Shown piece by piece: positions 33,961 to 47,609 of a DNA stretch of 64,000 nt (its first letter is position 1; each line of letters begins with the position of its first letter). The notes beneath the pieces were generated by a model. That model saw nothing but the letters and a program-made list of their open reading frames with translations, had not been told where the DNA came from and did not search any database. Origin of the DNA: SG8-38 sp963842915 (lineage in GTDB: Bacteria > Myxococcota_A > Polyangia > Polyangiales > Houyiibacteriaceae). The position numbers and the translations under genes were made by a program. The stretch covers positions 248,001-312,000 of the forward strand of contig CAWJII010000010.1 in assembly GCA_963842915.1 (NCBI GenBank), given 5' to 3'.

Positions 33961-34106
33961 GTCGATCTCCTTTTCAGCTCTCGGGTGCAGGGCATCCTAG
34001 TGAGAGCGACGACGGTGGCAAACCCACCTCTTTTGATGGTCTGAATCGATCGATACGACTATCATCCGCCGTCGCGATGACGCCACCCTAGTCGTCCGAG
34101 GAAACC

Positions 34107-35216
34107 ATGACTGAACGAAACTTCGAGACGACCGCTGCTTTCCGTGAGCTGATCGATGCCATGCGCGAGCTGGAGGATACATTCCTGCGCGGCGATCGTG
34201 CGGTGGAGCAGGATGTCTCGGTGATCGAAGGCTACCGCTGGATCTTCTCGCTCACGCAGGTGGCCTTCGACTGCTACGTCTGGGCCGACAAGGACCGGCC
34301 GCATTTCGTCGACATCGTCGGCCGCTACAAGAAGTGGGGCGGAGACAACGCGGACGCGTACTACCAATTCGCAGCGCTCGACCCGAGCCGGACTTATCGC
34401 GTGCACCTCGACGCTGGGGACGCGGTCTATCTTTCGCTGAGCGTGTACGAAGGGCCCGATGACGGCCGGCCCGCGGAGGGCATCGTGGATTGCCTTCGCA
34501 TCGGCGACATGCAGGCCAATGCAGATGGGACCTACGACATCGTCCTGAGCGCCAAGGAACACCCCGGGAACTGGCTTCGGTTCACGCCACAAACCAACGC
34601 CGCGATCACGCGCGATTATCTCGCCGACCCCGTCAAAGACAGGCGAGCCGTCTGGACGATCGACTCCGACGACCCGCCCTCGACGACCCGCGTCACCGAC
34701 GAGGACATGGCGCGACGCTTCCGGGCCGCGACGACCTGGATCAAGGAGCAATGCCAGATCACGCCGATCCCCACGATCGGCGACCCGAATACGATGCAAG
34801 AACCGCTTCCCATGGGGGCGATCACCTACGGCTGGGGCGCGAGCGACGCCTCGTACGGGATGGGCAACTACGCCCTCGAAGACGACGAGGCGCTCATCAT
34901 CGAAGGAACGGACCCCAAGTGCCCGTTCTGGAACCTGTGCATCTGGAACGAGTTCCTACACACCTACAACTACGACTATGAGCGCGTGTCGATCAACGGG
35001 CACCAGATTGAGTACAACGACGACGGCTCCTGGACGCTGGTGATCTCGGCGAAGGATCCGGGGCACCCGAACTGGATTCGAACGCAGGGCCACAAGAGCG
35101 GTGTGCTCTGGGCGCGTTGGTTTCTGCCGGAGGAAACGCCGGCTCAGCCGACCACGCGGGTCGTCAAGGTTGGCGATGTGGCCAATCTGACTCACGATTC
35201 CTTTTCACCGGGGTGA
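34107..35216 (+). CDS. DUF1214 domain protein
   Basis: A 369-residue protein without a signal peptide. The C-terminal third (NGHQIEYNDDGSWTLVISAK, then GVLWARWFLPEETPAQP) is the DUF1214 signature. The family often occurs with DUF1254 in one chain, but here the DUF1254 part is not obvious. Function is unknown; proteins of this kind cluster with steroid and lipid degradation genes in some actinobacteria. A short ATCGATCGAT palindrome lies upstream at about 34046-34055. It is followed by the rnf operon after 70 bases. Confidence 0.8.
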   Translation: MTERNFETTAAFRELIDAMRELEDTFLRGDRAVEQDVSVIEGYRWIFSLTQVAFDCYVWADKDRPHFVDIVGRYKKWGGDNADAYYQFAALDPSRTYRVHLDAGDAVYLSLSVYEGPDDGRPAEGIVDCLRIGDMQANADGTYDIVLSAKEHPGNWLRFTPQTNAAITRDYLADPVKDRRAVWTIDSDDPPSTTRVTDEDMARRFRAATTWIKEQCQITPIPTIGDPNTMQEPLPMGAITYGWGASDASYGMGNYALEDDEALIIEGTDPKCPFWNLCIWNEFLHTYNYDYERVSINGHQIEYNDDGSWTLVISAKDPGHPNWIRTQGHKSGVLWARWFLPEETPAQPTTRVVKVGDVANLTHDSFSPG

Positions 35217-35252
35217 CATGGGGCTACACTCCCCGTCCGGGGGCGATTTCTA

Positions 35253-35269
35253 GTCGGCGCGGTGCCGAC
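35253..35269 (+). promoter_or_regulatory. hairpin upstream of rnfB
   Basis: GTCGGC-GCGGT-GCCGAC is a perfect six-base stem with a five-base loop. It ends 17 bases before the rnfB start, and a TTTTT run follows at 35279-35283. It may be a terminator for the DUF1214 gene (the U-run is rather far) or a structured leader affecting rnfB translation. Confidence 0.35.
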
Positions 35270-35286
35270 AACTGATTCTTTTTCCT

Positions 35287-36153
35287 ATGCTGTTTCTCAC
35301 GGCGGTTGGGGCCCTCAGCGGGCTCACATTCATCCTCGCTACAGCCTTGGTTTTGGCCAACAAGAAGCTGTACGTATACGAAGATCCGCGCATCGACGTC
35401 GTCGAGGAGATGCTGCCGCATGCGAACTGCGGCGCCTGCGGCTTTCCCGGCTGCCGCCCCTTCGCCGAAGCGCTGACGACGGGCGCTGCCCTACCCGGCA
35501 AGTGCACGGTGAGCTCCGGCGAAGAGAGAGCGGAGATCGCAAGCTTTCTGGGCGTCGACGTCGGGGCCGAAGAGAAGCTGGTCGCTCGACTGGCCTGCGC
35601 GGGCGGCACCAACGTAGCCCGCAACCACGCTAGATATCACGGCGAGCAGACCTGCCGCTCGGCGGCGCGGGTCGCCGGCGGCGGCAAGGGCTGCTTTTGG
35701 GGCTGCCTCGGTCTAGGGGATTGCGACGAAGCCTGCGACTTCGACGCAATTCACATGAACGCACACAAAATACCGGTGGTGAACGAGGCGCTGTGCACCG
35801 CCTGTGGGGACTGTGTCGAGGTCTGCCCCAAGGACCTGTTCTCGCTGCACAAGGAGAGCCACCGCCTCTGGGTTGCTTGCAGCTCCCAGCAGGCCGGCGA
35901 CGAAGTCCTAGAGGACTGCGAGGTTGCCTGCACCGGCTGCGCTCGCTGCGAGATGGACGCTCCGAGAGGCCTCATTAGCATGAAGATGAGCCTCCCGGTG
36001 GTGGACTACAGCAGAGCACACAAGACGCAGACTCCGATTGAACGGTGCCCCACAGGGGCTATCGTCTGGCTTGATCCCAAGGCCGGGCCGGTGAAGGGGC
36101 CGGCAGCCAAAAAGATCATTCGTAAGGGCACGCTCCGCGACGCCCCGACCTAG
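35287..36153 (+). CDS. rnfB: Rnf complex subunit B (ferredoxin-facing iron-sulfur subunit)
   Basis: A 288-residue protein. One N-terminal helix (FLTAVGALSGLTFILATALVLA) is followed by the RnfB-type cluster motif NCGACGFPGC with Cys48, Cys51, Cys56 and a fourth Cys at 73. Later cluster motifs are GCFWGCLGLGDCDEACDFDA, CTACGDCVEVCPKDL and CTGCARCEMD. RnfB takes electrons from reduced ferredoxin and passes them into the membrane complex. It is the first gene of the operon and is separated from rnfA by the whole cluster, unlike the usual ABCDGE or CDGEAB orders. The C-terminal cluster pattern is somewhat degenerate. Confidence 0.92.
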   Translation: MLFLTAVGALSGLTFILATALVLANKKLYVYEDPRIDVVEEMLPHANCGACGFPGCRPFAEALTTGAALPGKCTVSSGEERAEIASFLGVDVGAEEKLVARLACAGGTNVARNHARYHGEQTCRSAARVAGGGKGCFWGCLGLGDCDEACDFDAIHMNAHKIPVVNEALCTACGDCVEVCPKDLFSLHKESHRLWVACSSQQAGDEVLEDCEVACTGCARCEMDAPRGLISMKMSLPVVDYSRAHKTQTPIERCPTGAIVWLDPKAGPVKGPAAKKIIRKGTLRDAPT

Positions 36154-36185
36154 AAACAAGGGCCAAAGCCCGACAGGTGGTTTCG

Positions 36186-41159
<4,974 letters not shown>

Positions 41160-41172
41160 TGAACGACTTGGG

Positions 41173-42516
41173 ATGAAACCGATGAGGCTTCTGGGGCTCA
41201 AGACATTCCGGCATGGCGTACACCCGCCGGAGTCGAAGGACGAAACGAGTGGGCTAGCCATTCGTCAGTTCCCCTTCGCGCCGCTCCTCATCGTTCCGCT
41301 CGTTCAGCACATGGGAGCGCCCTCGCTGCCTGTGGTGGAGGAAGGGCAGGAAGTTCAGCGAGGGCAGCGGATCGCGCGCGCCGACGGCTTCATGTCGGTG
41401 TCCATGCACGCCCCTGCCTCGGGTCTGATCCGCAGGATTGCCCTGGCGCCGAGCATCAGCGGCCGAATGGTTCCAGCGGTGTACCTGGAGCCGTTTGCGG
41501 GCGACACCCAGGAGGTCGAGGAGGGCACACCCTGTCCGCTCGACAGCGCGACGCCGGACGAGATCATCGCCGCCATCCAGGATGCCGGGGTCGTAGGGCT
41601 CGGGGGCGCGGCGTTCCCGACGCACGTGAAGCTCAAGATCCCCGAGGGCAAGTTCGTCGACACCCTGATCATCAACGGGATCGAGTGTGAGCCGTTCCTC
41701 ACCACCGATCATCGGGTGATGCTGGAGCAGAGCAAGGACATCTTCGTGGGCATTCGTTACCTGTTGAAGGTCACGGGGGCGAAGAAGGTCATCATTGCCA
41801 TCGAGGCCAACAAGCCCGACGCAGCGGAGCTCTTGGGCAAGGAGTTCCCCAGCGACTTGGACGGCTCGGTGGAGGTGCTGCAGGTGAAGTACCCACAGGG
41901 CGCCGAGAAGATGTTGTTCTCGGCGCTTCTCGGACGCGAGGTGCCGTCCCGGGGTCTGCCTCTCGATATCCACGCCCTGTGTTGCAACGTCGCCACCGCC
42001 GCACAGATCGGTCACCTGCTTCCTCTCGGACAGGGGATTCACGAACGGATCATCACGGTGACGGGGCCTGCGGTGAAGCGTAAGGGCAACTACCGCATCC
42101 CGATCGGCACGCCGCTTCGCTTCTTGCTGGAGCAGGTGGGCGTGCAAGACGATGTGAATCGGGTCTTCCTAGGCGGGCCGATGATGGGCGCGGCGGCGTC
42201 GAGCCTGGATATCTCGATCACCAAGGGCACATCGGGCGTCACGGCCTTTACCGATTCGGCAGCGGAGAGAACCCACAGCCAAGTCTATCCCTGCATTCGA
42301 TGCGGCTACTGCGTCGATGCCTGCCCCATCTTCCTCAACCCGTCGTCACTCGGAAGACTGGCCGCCACCGAACAGTTCTCGACGATGGCGGAGGAACACA
42401 ACCTCATGGACTGCTTCGAGTGCGGCTCCTGCTCGTTTGTCTGTCCCTCGCACATCCCACTGGTGCAGCAGTTCCGCGCGGCCAAGGTGCAGGTGCGCAA
42501 AGCAGGAGCTGCGTGA
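41173..42516 (+). CDS. rnfC: Rnf complex subunit C (NADH-linked iron-sulfur flavoprotein)
   Basis: A 447-residue RnfC. GVVGLGGAAFPTHVKL is the nucleotide/FMN-binding signature shared with NuoF, and INGIECEPFLTTDHRVMLE is typical. Two C-terminal [4Fe-4S] motifs are present: Cys374/377/380/384 and Cys414/417/420/424. It exchanges electrons with NAD at the cytoplasmic face. The start codon of rnfD overlaps its stop (TGATG). The length is close to the RnfC of acetogens and Vibrio once extra C-terminal repeats are excluded. Confidence 0.95.
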   Translation: MKPMRLLGLKTFRHGVHPPESKDETSGLAIRQFPFAPLLIVPLVQHMGAPSLPVVEEGQEVQRGQRIARADGFMSVSMHAPASGLIRRIALAPSISGRMVPAVYLEPFAGDTQEVEEGTPCPLDSATPDEIIAAIQDAGVVGLGGAAFPTHVKLKIPEGKFVDTLIINGIECEPFLTTDHRVMLEQSKDIFVGIRYLLKVTGAKKVIIAIEANKPDAAELLGKEFPSDLDGSVEVLQVKYPQGAEKMLFSALLGREVPSRGLPLDIHALCCNVATAAQIGHLLPLGQGIHERIITVTGPAVKRKGNYRIPIGTPLRFLLEQVGVQDDVNRVFLGGPMMGAAASSLDISITKGTSGVTAFTDSAAERTHSQVYPCIRCGYCVDACPIFLNPSSLGRLAATEQFSTMAEEHNLMDCFECGSCSFVCPSHIPLVQQFRAAKVQVRKAGAA

Positions 42517-43541
42517 TGGCGCAAGCGGGCAAGACTCTGGAGATCCGCACCTCGCCGCACGTTTTGAGCGGCAACAGCGTGGACACGATCATGTTCAACG
42601 TGGTGCTGGCCCTGCTGCCGATCGCGGCGTTCGCGGTGTTCGCGTTCGGACTCGCCGGCTTGCTGGTCCTTTCCATGGCCGTCGTGTCCTGTGTCCTCAC
42701 CGAGCACGTGATCTGCCGCGCCGCTGGCAAGCCCAGCACCGTCGGGGACTGGTCCGTCACCATCACCGGCCTTCTCTATGGCCTCACCCTCCCGCCTAGC
42801 CTGCCGCTTTGGATGGTGGCGGTCGGCGGCGTCATTGGCGTGGCATTGGGTAAGGCGCTGTTCGGCGGGCTCGGATACAACACGTTCAATCCGGCGCTGG
42901 TGGGCAGAGCCGTGCTCCAGGCCGCTTTTCCAGTCGCGATGACGAGCTGGATCCCGGGCTTCGGGGCGGGGCGTTTCTCCTCTTTGCCTTTGTCCACTCT
43001 GACCCTGCCGCTAACGACGCCGGAGTACGACGCGCTCACCAGCGCCACCCCCTTGGCGCTTTGGAAGTTCAGCCGGGAGGCCACCGACACCAGTGACCTG
43101 GCCATGGGCTTCATCAGCGGCTCGGCGGGAGAGACCTCTGCCGTGTTGATTCTTCTCGGCGGTATCTATCTCATCGCCCGGAACATGATGAACTGGCGCA
43201 TCCCCGTGTCGATCTTCGCGACGGTGGCGGCGTTCAGCGGCGCCCTGTATCTCGTCGACCCAACGCGCTACGCCTCCCCGGTCTTCATGCTCTTGTCCGG
43301 AGGGCTCATGCTCGGCGCGATGTTCATGGCCACCGACATGGTTGGCTCGCCGATGACCTCGCGCGGCTGCTACCTCTACGGCGCGCTCATCGGTCTGGTT
43401 ACGGTGGTGATCCGAACCTGGGGCGGCCTGCCCGAAGGCGTGATGTACGCGATCCTCCTCGGCAACGCGGTGACCCCTCACCTCGATCGCTGGACTCGAC
43501 CGCGCGTGTACGGCGCCCGGGGTAAGGAGGCTGCCACATGA
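42516..43541 (+). CDS. rnfD: Rnf complex subunit D (covalent FMN membrane subunit)
   Basis: A 341-residue membrane protein with about nine to ten helices. The SGSAGETSAVLILLGG motif holds Thr207, the residue that binds FMN by a phosphoester bond in RnfD/NqrB. GLGYNTFNPALVGRA and MATDMVGSPMTSRGCYLYG are further family marks. It starts inside the rnfC stop and overlaps rnfG (ATGA). Confidence 0.95.
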   Translation: MAQAGKTLEIRTSPHVLSGNSVDTIMFNVVLALLPIAAFAVFAFGLAGLLVLSMAVVSCVLTEHVICRAAGKPSTVGDWSVTITGLLYGLTLPPSLPLWMVAVGGVIGVALGKALFGGLGYNTFNPALVGRAVLQAAFPVAMTSWIPGFGAGRFSSLPLSTLTLPLTTPEYDALTSATPLALWKFSREATDTSDLAMGFISGSAGETSAVLILLGGIYLIARNMMNWRIPVSIFATVAAFSGALYLVDPTRYASPVFMLLSGGLMLGAMFMATDMVGSPMTSRGCYLYGALIGLVTVVIRTWGGLPEGVMYAILLGNAVTPHLDRWTRPRVYGARGKEAAT

Positions 43542-44224
43542 GCCAGACCGAGCTGGCGAGCCGCCCTGCCCCACCGAGCATCTGGCACATGTACCGCGCC
43601 ATGGTGGGGGTCGGTGTGGTCTGCGGACTGCTCATCGTCAGCGTGTTCCAGGTGACGCTCCCGATCATCGAACGCAACAAGGCCGAGGCCTTGCAGGAGG
43701 CGATTTTCCACGTGCTTCCCGAGGCCCGCACGAGCAGCACGTTTCGCTTGGACGATGAAGGCGGGTTCAAGGCTCTCGATGGCGACGGCGCAGGGGAACG
43801 GCTCGTCTATGCGGGCTACGACGACTCGCAAGAGCTGGTGGGCCTGGCGTTGGAAGCCCAGGGGATGGGCTACCAGGACGTCATTCGACTGATCTACGGC
43901 TACTCGTTCGCCGAGGAGGCGATCATCGGGATCCAAGTCCTCGACAGCAAAGAGACCCCCGGCCTTGGCGACAAGATCGAGACGGACCCCGCGTTCCTTC
44001 AGAACTTCGAAAGCCTGGATGTGTCGCTGCGGGAGGATCGCACGGAGCTGGCCAACCCCATCGTGCCGGTCAAGCACGGGACGAAGACCAATGGCTGGGA
44101 AGTCGATGGGATCACCGGCGCCACGATTTCGTCCGTCGCCATCGCGAACATCCTCAACGGCAGCGCACAGGCCTGGATGCCACGCATTCAGAACCAGCTG
44201 AGCGACTTCAAGGGAGGGGAATAG
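43538..44224 (+). CDS. rnfG: Rnf complex subunit G (covalent FMN periplasmic subunit)
   Basis: A 228-residue protein with one N-terminal helix (about 20-44) and a periplasmic FMN-binding domain. ETPGLGDKI and DGITGATISS are the RnfG/NqrC signatures, and Thr196 is the expected flavinylation site. Flavinylation normally needs ApbE, which is not encoded in this window. It overlaps rnfD by four bases and lies 3 bases before rnfE. Confidence 0.95.
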   Translation: MSQTELASRPAPPSIWHMYRAMVGVGVVCGLLIVSVFQVTLPIIERNKAEALQEAIFHVLPEARTSSTFRLDDEGGFKALDGDGAGERLVYAGYDDSQELVGLALEAQGMGYQDVIRLIYGYSFAEEAIIGIQVLDSKETPGLGDKIETDPAFLQNFESLDVSLREDRTELANPIVPVKHGTKTNGWEVDGITGATISSVAIANILNGSAQAWMPRIQNQLSDFKGGE

Positions 44225-44227
44225 GAC

Positions 44228-44881
44228 ATGGCAACCCTGCCGAAGAGCGGCACGGACGAGTTCATCAAGGGCCTCTGGAAGGAGAACCCGGTGTTCGTCC
44301 AGGTGCTCGGGATGTGCCCGGTGTTGGCGGTTTCGAATACGGCGATGAACGCGCTCGCCATGGGCCTGGCCACAGCGTTCGTGCTCGTCATGTCCAACAT
44401 CGTGGTCTCGTCGCTGCGGAGCTTCATCCCCAAACAGGTTCGCATCGCCACTTACATTCTGATCATCGCGACCTTCGTGACGGTGGTGGACTACCTGATT
44501 CAGGCCGTCAGCCTCGACCTCTACAAGGCGCTGGGCGCGTTCATCTCGCTCATCGTAGTCAACTGCCTGATCCTCGGGCGGGCCGAGGCCTTTGCCTCCA
44601 AGAACACGATCGCGCGATCGGCCATGGACGGCCTGGGCATGGGCATTGGATTCGCCTTCGCTCTGTTCTGCCTCGGAGCGGTCCGGGAAATTCTTGGCAA
44701 CGGGACCTTGTTCGAAGCGCAGCTCTTCCACGACTCGTTTCAGAACTGGGTGGTGATGATCCTCCCGAGCGGCGGCTTTTTCACACTCGCCGGCTGGTTG
44801 CTGCTGTTCAACTGGTTCAAGCAGCGCAAGGCCCGGCGCGAGCACGCGTCCACGCTCGGGCTCAGCAAGGAGACCGCCTGA
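44228..44881 (+). CDS. rnfE: Rnf complex subunit E
   Basis: A 217-residue membrane protein with six helices. The conserved Cys in VLGMCPVLAVSNTAMNALAMG and in IVVNCLILGRAEAFA are the ligands that, with RnfA, hold a [2Fe-2S] cluster in the membrane core. GAVREILGNGTLF is also characteristic. It overlaps rnfA by one base. Confidence 0.95.
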   Translation: MATLPKSGTDEFIKGLWKENPVFVQVLGMCPVLAVSNTAMNALAMGLATAFVLVMSNIVVSSLRSFIPKQVRIATYILIIATFVTVVDYLIQAVSLDLYKALGAFISLIVVNCLILGRAEAFASKNTIARSAMDGLGMGIGFAFALFCLGAVREILGNGTLFEAQLFHDSFQNWVVMILPSGGFFTLAGWLLLFNWFKQRKARREHASTLGLSKETA

Positions 44882-45462
44882 TGCACGACGAATCTCTGTG
44901 GACGATCTTCATCAACGCAAGCCTGGTGAACAACTTCGTCCTGGCGTACTTCCTAGGCATCTGCCCGTTCCTCGGTGTGTCGTCGAAGCTAGAGACCGCT
45001 TCCCGCATGGGCGCTGCGGTGACGTTCGTCATGCTGGTAAGCTCGATCTGCGCCTTTGGAATCCAGGCGCTGCTGGTGGCGATCAACGCGCCCTACCTCA
45101 AGCTGATCTCGTTCATCGCCGTCATCGCCTCGACCGTTCAACTCGTGGAGATGTTCATCAAGAAGGTCAGCCCCGCTCTGTTCCGATCACTGGGGATCTT
45201 CTTGCCGCTGATCACCACCAACTGCGCGATACTGGGCTTGGCGCTTTTTCAGACCAACAAGGGCTACAGCTTCGTGCAGTGCATCGTGTACGCACTGGGC
45301 GCCGGGGCTGGATTTACACTGGCGCTCGTGCTCATGGCCGGCTTACGCGAGAAGCTCGAGCTGGCCGAGGTGCCGGAAGTGACGAGGGGGACGGCCATGG
45401 CCCTGATGATCGCCGGACTGCTTTCGGTGGCGTTCATGGGTTTCGGCGGATTGGGAAGCTAG
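44881..45462 (+). CDS. rnfA: Rnf complex subunit A
   Basis: A 193-residue membrane protein with six helices in inverted topology relative to RnfE. FLGICPFLGVS and TTNCAILGLAL carry the two Cys expected for the shared membrane [2Fe-2S] cluster. The length matches the family (about 190). The small Cys-rich gene begins 4 bases later. Confidence 0.95.
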   Translation: MHDESLWTIFINASLVNNFVLAYFLGICPFLGVSSKLETASRMGAAVTFVMLVSSICAFGIQALLVAINAPYLKLISFIAVIASTVQLVEMFIKKVSPALFRSLGIFLPLITTNCAILGLALFQTNKGYSFVQCIVYALGAGAGFTLALVLMAGLREKLELAEVPEVTRGTAMALMIAGLLSVAFMGFGGLGS

Positions 45463-45466
45463 GACC

Positions 45467-45682
45467 ATGATGGACGACTACATCATCGGCGTTGGGGCTA
45501 TCCTGCTCATGTCCACGGCCTGGGTCGCGGTTCAGCGGGCCTGGCGGAGATCGTTCCCCGACGCTGGAGCGGACCCCGACGCTTTGGCCGGGCGAGCGGG
45601 ATGCCGGGGCTGTAACGATTCAAAAGATTGCCACCGAAGGCCCGAGAGCGGAGCCTGCAAGGGCCAGGAGGAGAAGCCATGA
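45467..45682 (+). CDS. small one-helix membrane protein with Cys-rich tail, candidate Rnf maturation factor
   Basis: A 71-residue protein. One N-terminal helix (about residues 5-23) is followed by a basic stretch (RAWRRS) and a tail with Cys46, Cys49, Cys55 and Cys64 in a C-x2-C-x5-C-x8-C pattern. It resembles in layout, not in detectable sequence, NqrM (about 70 residues, needed for iron-sulfur assembly in Na+-NQR) and FeoB-associated Cys-rich proteins. It sits between rnfA and fnr, with a 4-base gap before and an ATGA overlap after, so it is surely translated with them. A role in delivering iron to RnfA/RnfE is inference. Confidence 0.75.
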   Translation: MMDDYIIGVGAILLMSTAWVAVQRAWRRSFPDAGADPDALAGRAGCRGCNDSKDCHRRPESGACKGQEEKP

Positions 45683-46554
45683 ACAGTGCGGTTACCCACC
45701 TTGAAGACTACGACGCCGAACATCGGTTCGAGGCGGTCGTCGTCCAAAGCGAGAGGATCACCTCGGAGGCGTCCGACGCAGAGGTCCGGGAGCTCACTTT
45801 GGAGATCCAGCAGCCGGACTTCGAGCTCCAACTGGGACAAAGCGTCGGGGTGCTCTCCCCGGGCACCAAGGAGTTCGGGCAGGAGCACCACTTCCGTCTC
45901 TACAGTGTTGCCGACCTTCCGGAGCGTGCGAGCAATGGGCTTGCCCGGATCAAGATCGCGGTGCGCCGCGTCAGCTACGTGGACCCGTACAGCGGCGAGC
46001 AGTATCCGGGCGTCTCCTCGAACTATCTGTGCGACCTGGTAGCGGGCGACCGCATCACGATGGCCGGGCCGTACGGCCTGGCGTTCGAGGTGCCCGAAGA
46101 GATGGACGCCAACTTGATTCTCATCGGGACCGGCACCGGAATCGCTCCGTTCCGTGCGTTCGTGAAGCACCTGTACAAGAACGTCCCGGACTGGAAGGGC
46201 ACCGTCACCCTGTTCCACGGGGCGCGAAGCGGGCTCGAGCTTCTGTACATGAACGACGAGCGGGACGATTTCGCTCAGTACTACGACAGCGACACCTTCC
46301 AAGCGTTCAAGGCGCTGAGCCCCAGGCCGAGTTGGTCCACCCCAATCAACTGGGACGGCGCCCTCGGCGAGCTCGGCGAGGAGCTTTGGAGCCTTCTCGG
46401 AAAGCCGAACACCTACGTCTATGTGGCCGGCCTAGAGAAGATGCGGGACGAGCTCGACAAGGCGTTCAGCGAAATCGCCGGCTCCGAGAAGAAGTGGGCT
46501 CGCCGTAGGGCCGAGCTCATGGCCGGCGGACGCTGGGTCGAGCTGCTGTACTAG
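45679..46554 (+). CDS. plant-type ferredoxin-NADP(+) reductase
   Basis: A 291-residue flavoprotein. FRLYSVAD (Arg73, Tyr75, Ser76) binds FAD, LIGTGTGIAPFRAF (about 148-161) binds the nucleotide phosphates, and the chain ends GRWVELLY with a terminal Tyr, as in plant and cyanobacterial FNR where that Tyr stacks on the flavin. TVTLFHGAR and YVYVAGLEKM complete the NADP-type pattern. It should move electrons between ferredoxin and NADP(H) in the cytoplasm. GGAGGAG precedes the ATG at 45679, which overlaps the previous stop. As the last gene of the rnf operon it would let the same reduced ferredoxin yield NADPH. Confidence 0.87.
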   Translation: MNSAVTHLEDYDAEHRFEAVVVQSERITSEASDAEVRELTLEIQQPDFELQLGQSVGVLSPGTKEFGQEHHFRLYSVADLPERASNGLARIKIAVRRVSYVDPYSGEQYPGVSSNYLCDLVAGDRITMAGPYGLAFEVPEEMDANLILIGTGTGIAPFRAFVKHLYKNVPDWKGTVTLFHGARSGLELLYMNDERDDFAQYYDSDTFQAFKALSPRPSWSTPINWDGALGELGEELWSLLGKPNTYVYVAGLEKMRDELDKAFSEIAGSEKKWARRRAELMAGGRWVELLY

Positions 46555-46574
46555 TCGCGACGCTCTTGCCCGGC

Positions 46575-47525
46575 TCACTCGTCCCAGAGCGTTTGGGGCG
46601 AGTAGGTTTCGCCGAGGAACCAAAAGCTGCCGTCGACCATGCGCCGGTGCTCGTCGAGGGCGGCGATGGCGCTCATGTCGGCGGGGCTGAGCTCGAGCTC
46701 GCCTGCGGCGAAGTTCTCGGCGATGCGGCCGGGGTTCACCGACTTGGGGATGACGCTCGTGTCGCGGGCGAGAGCCCAGGCGATCAGGACCTGCCCCGGT
46801 GTGGCCCCGCGTGAGTTGGCGATCTCGACGATGGTCGGATGGCCGATCAGGGGGACTTCGTCATGGCGGCCCATCATGGCGGCCGAGTCGGGTGAGCCCA
46901 GCGGGGAATAGGCGGTGACCGCTACGCCAAGGCCTTTGCAGGCGGCGACGAGAGCATCTTGCTGAAGATACGGGTGTAGCTCGACCTGATTGACCGCCGG
47001 GGTGTGACCCGTTGCCTCGCTGACCTGCTTAATCATGTGCTTACTGAAGTTCGAGACGCCGACTTCTCGCGAAAGGCCTTGCTCGGACGCTTTGAGCACG
47101 GCCTCCCAAGTCGTTGCCAAAGGGATCTCCGAGAGGGGGATGAAGTCTTCGGGGCCGGTCGGCAAAAGGACACCGTGCCGCAGGGCCACGGGCCAGTGGA
47201 CGAGATAGAGGTCTAGGTAGTCGAGCCGCAGCTTGCGCAGGCTGGTCTCGAGAGCCGGCTGTACGTGCCCCGCCGCGTGCGAGTCGTTCCAGAGCTTGCT
47301 GGTGATCCAGAGATCTTCGCGCTTGGCGTCGCCCGCTTGGAAGGCATCGGTCAGAGCCCGGCCGACTTCTTCTTCGTTTTGATAGATCGCTGCGCAGTCG
47401 ATGTGCCGGTAGCCGACCTCGATCGCTGCGCGCACGGCGTAGTACACCTGTTCGGGCTCCGATTTCCAAGTCCCGAGACCCAGGGCCGGCATCTTCGTTC
47501 CACTTTGCAACTCGAGCGTCTTCAT
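46575..47525 (-). CDS. aldo/keto reductase
   Basis: A 316-residue TIM-barrel NADPH-dependent reductase. The tetrad is complete: Asp43, Tyr48, Lys77 and His110 (in LYLVHWP). GVSNFSKHMIKQ and IPKSVNPGRIAEN are the remaining family signatures. The sequence is close to eukaryotic-like AKR1/AKR5 members acting on aldehydes. The ATG at 47525 is chosen for the AGGAGAG upstream. It converges with fnr (20 bases between stops) and is divergent from the MBL lipoprotein gene. Confidence 0.93.
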   Translation of the reverse strand: MKTLELQSGTKMPALGLGTWKSEPEQVYYAVRAAIEVGYRHIDCAAIYQNEEEVGRALTDAFQAGDAKREDLWITSKLWNDSHAAGHVQPALETSLRKLRLDYLDLYLVHWPVALRHGVLLPTGPEDFIPLSEIPLATTWEAVLKASEQGLSREVGVSNFSKHMIKQVSEATGHTPAVNQVELHPYLQQDALVAACKGLGVAVTAYSPLGSPDSAAMMGRHDEVPLIGHPTIVEIANSRGATPGQVLIAWALARDTSVIPKSVNPGRIAENFAAGELELSPADMSAIAALDEHRRMVDGSFWFLGETYSPQTLWDE

Positions 47526-47609
47526 CGGCAACTCTCCTGGCGATTTCGGATCGGTGTGACATTTGGCCCCGAGATCGATAACGTCAAGCGCAAGCGGAGG
47601 CGGATGGAG

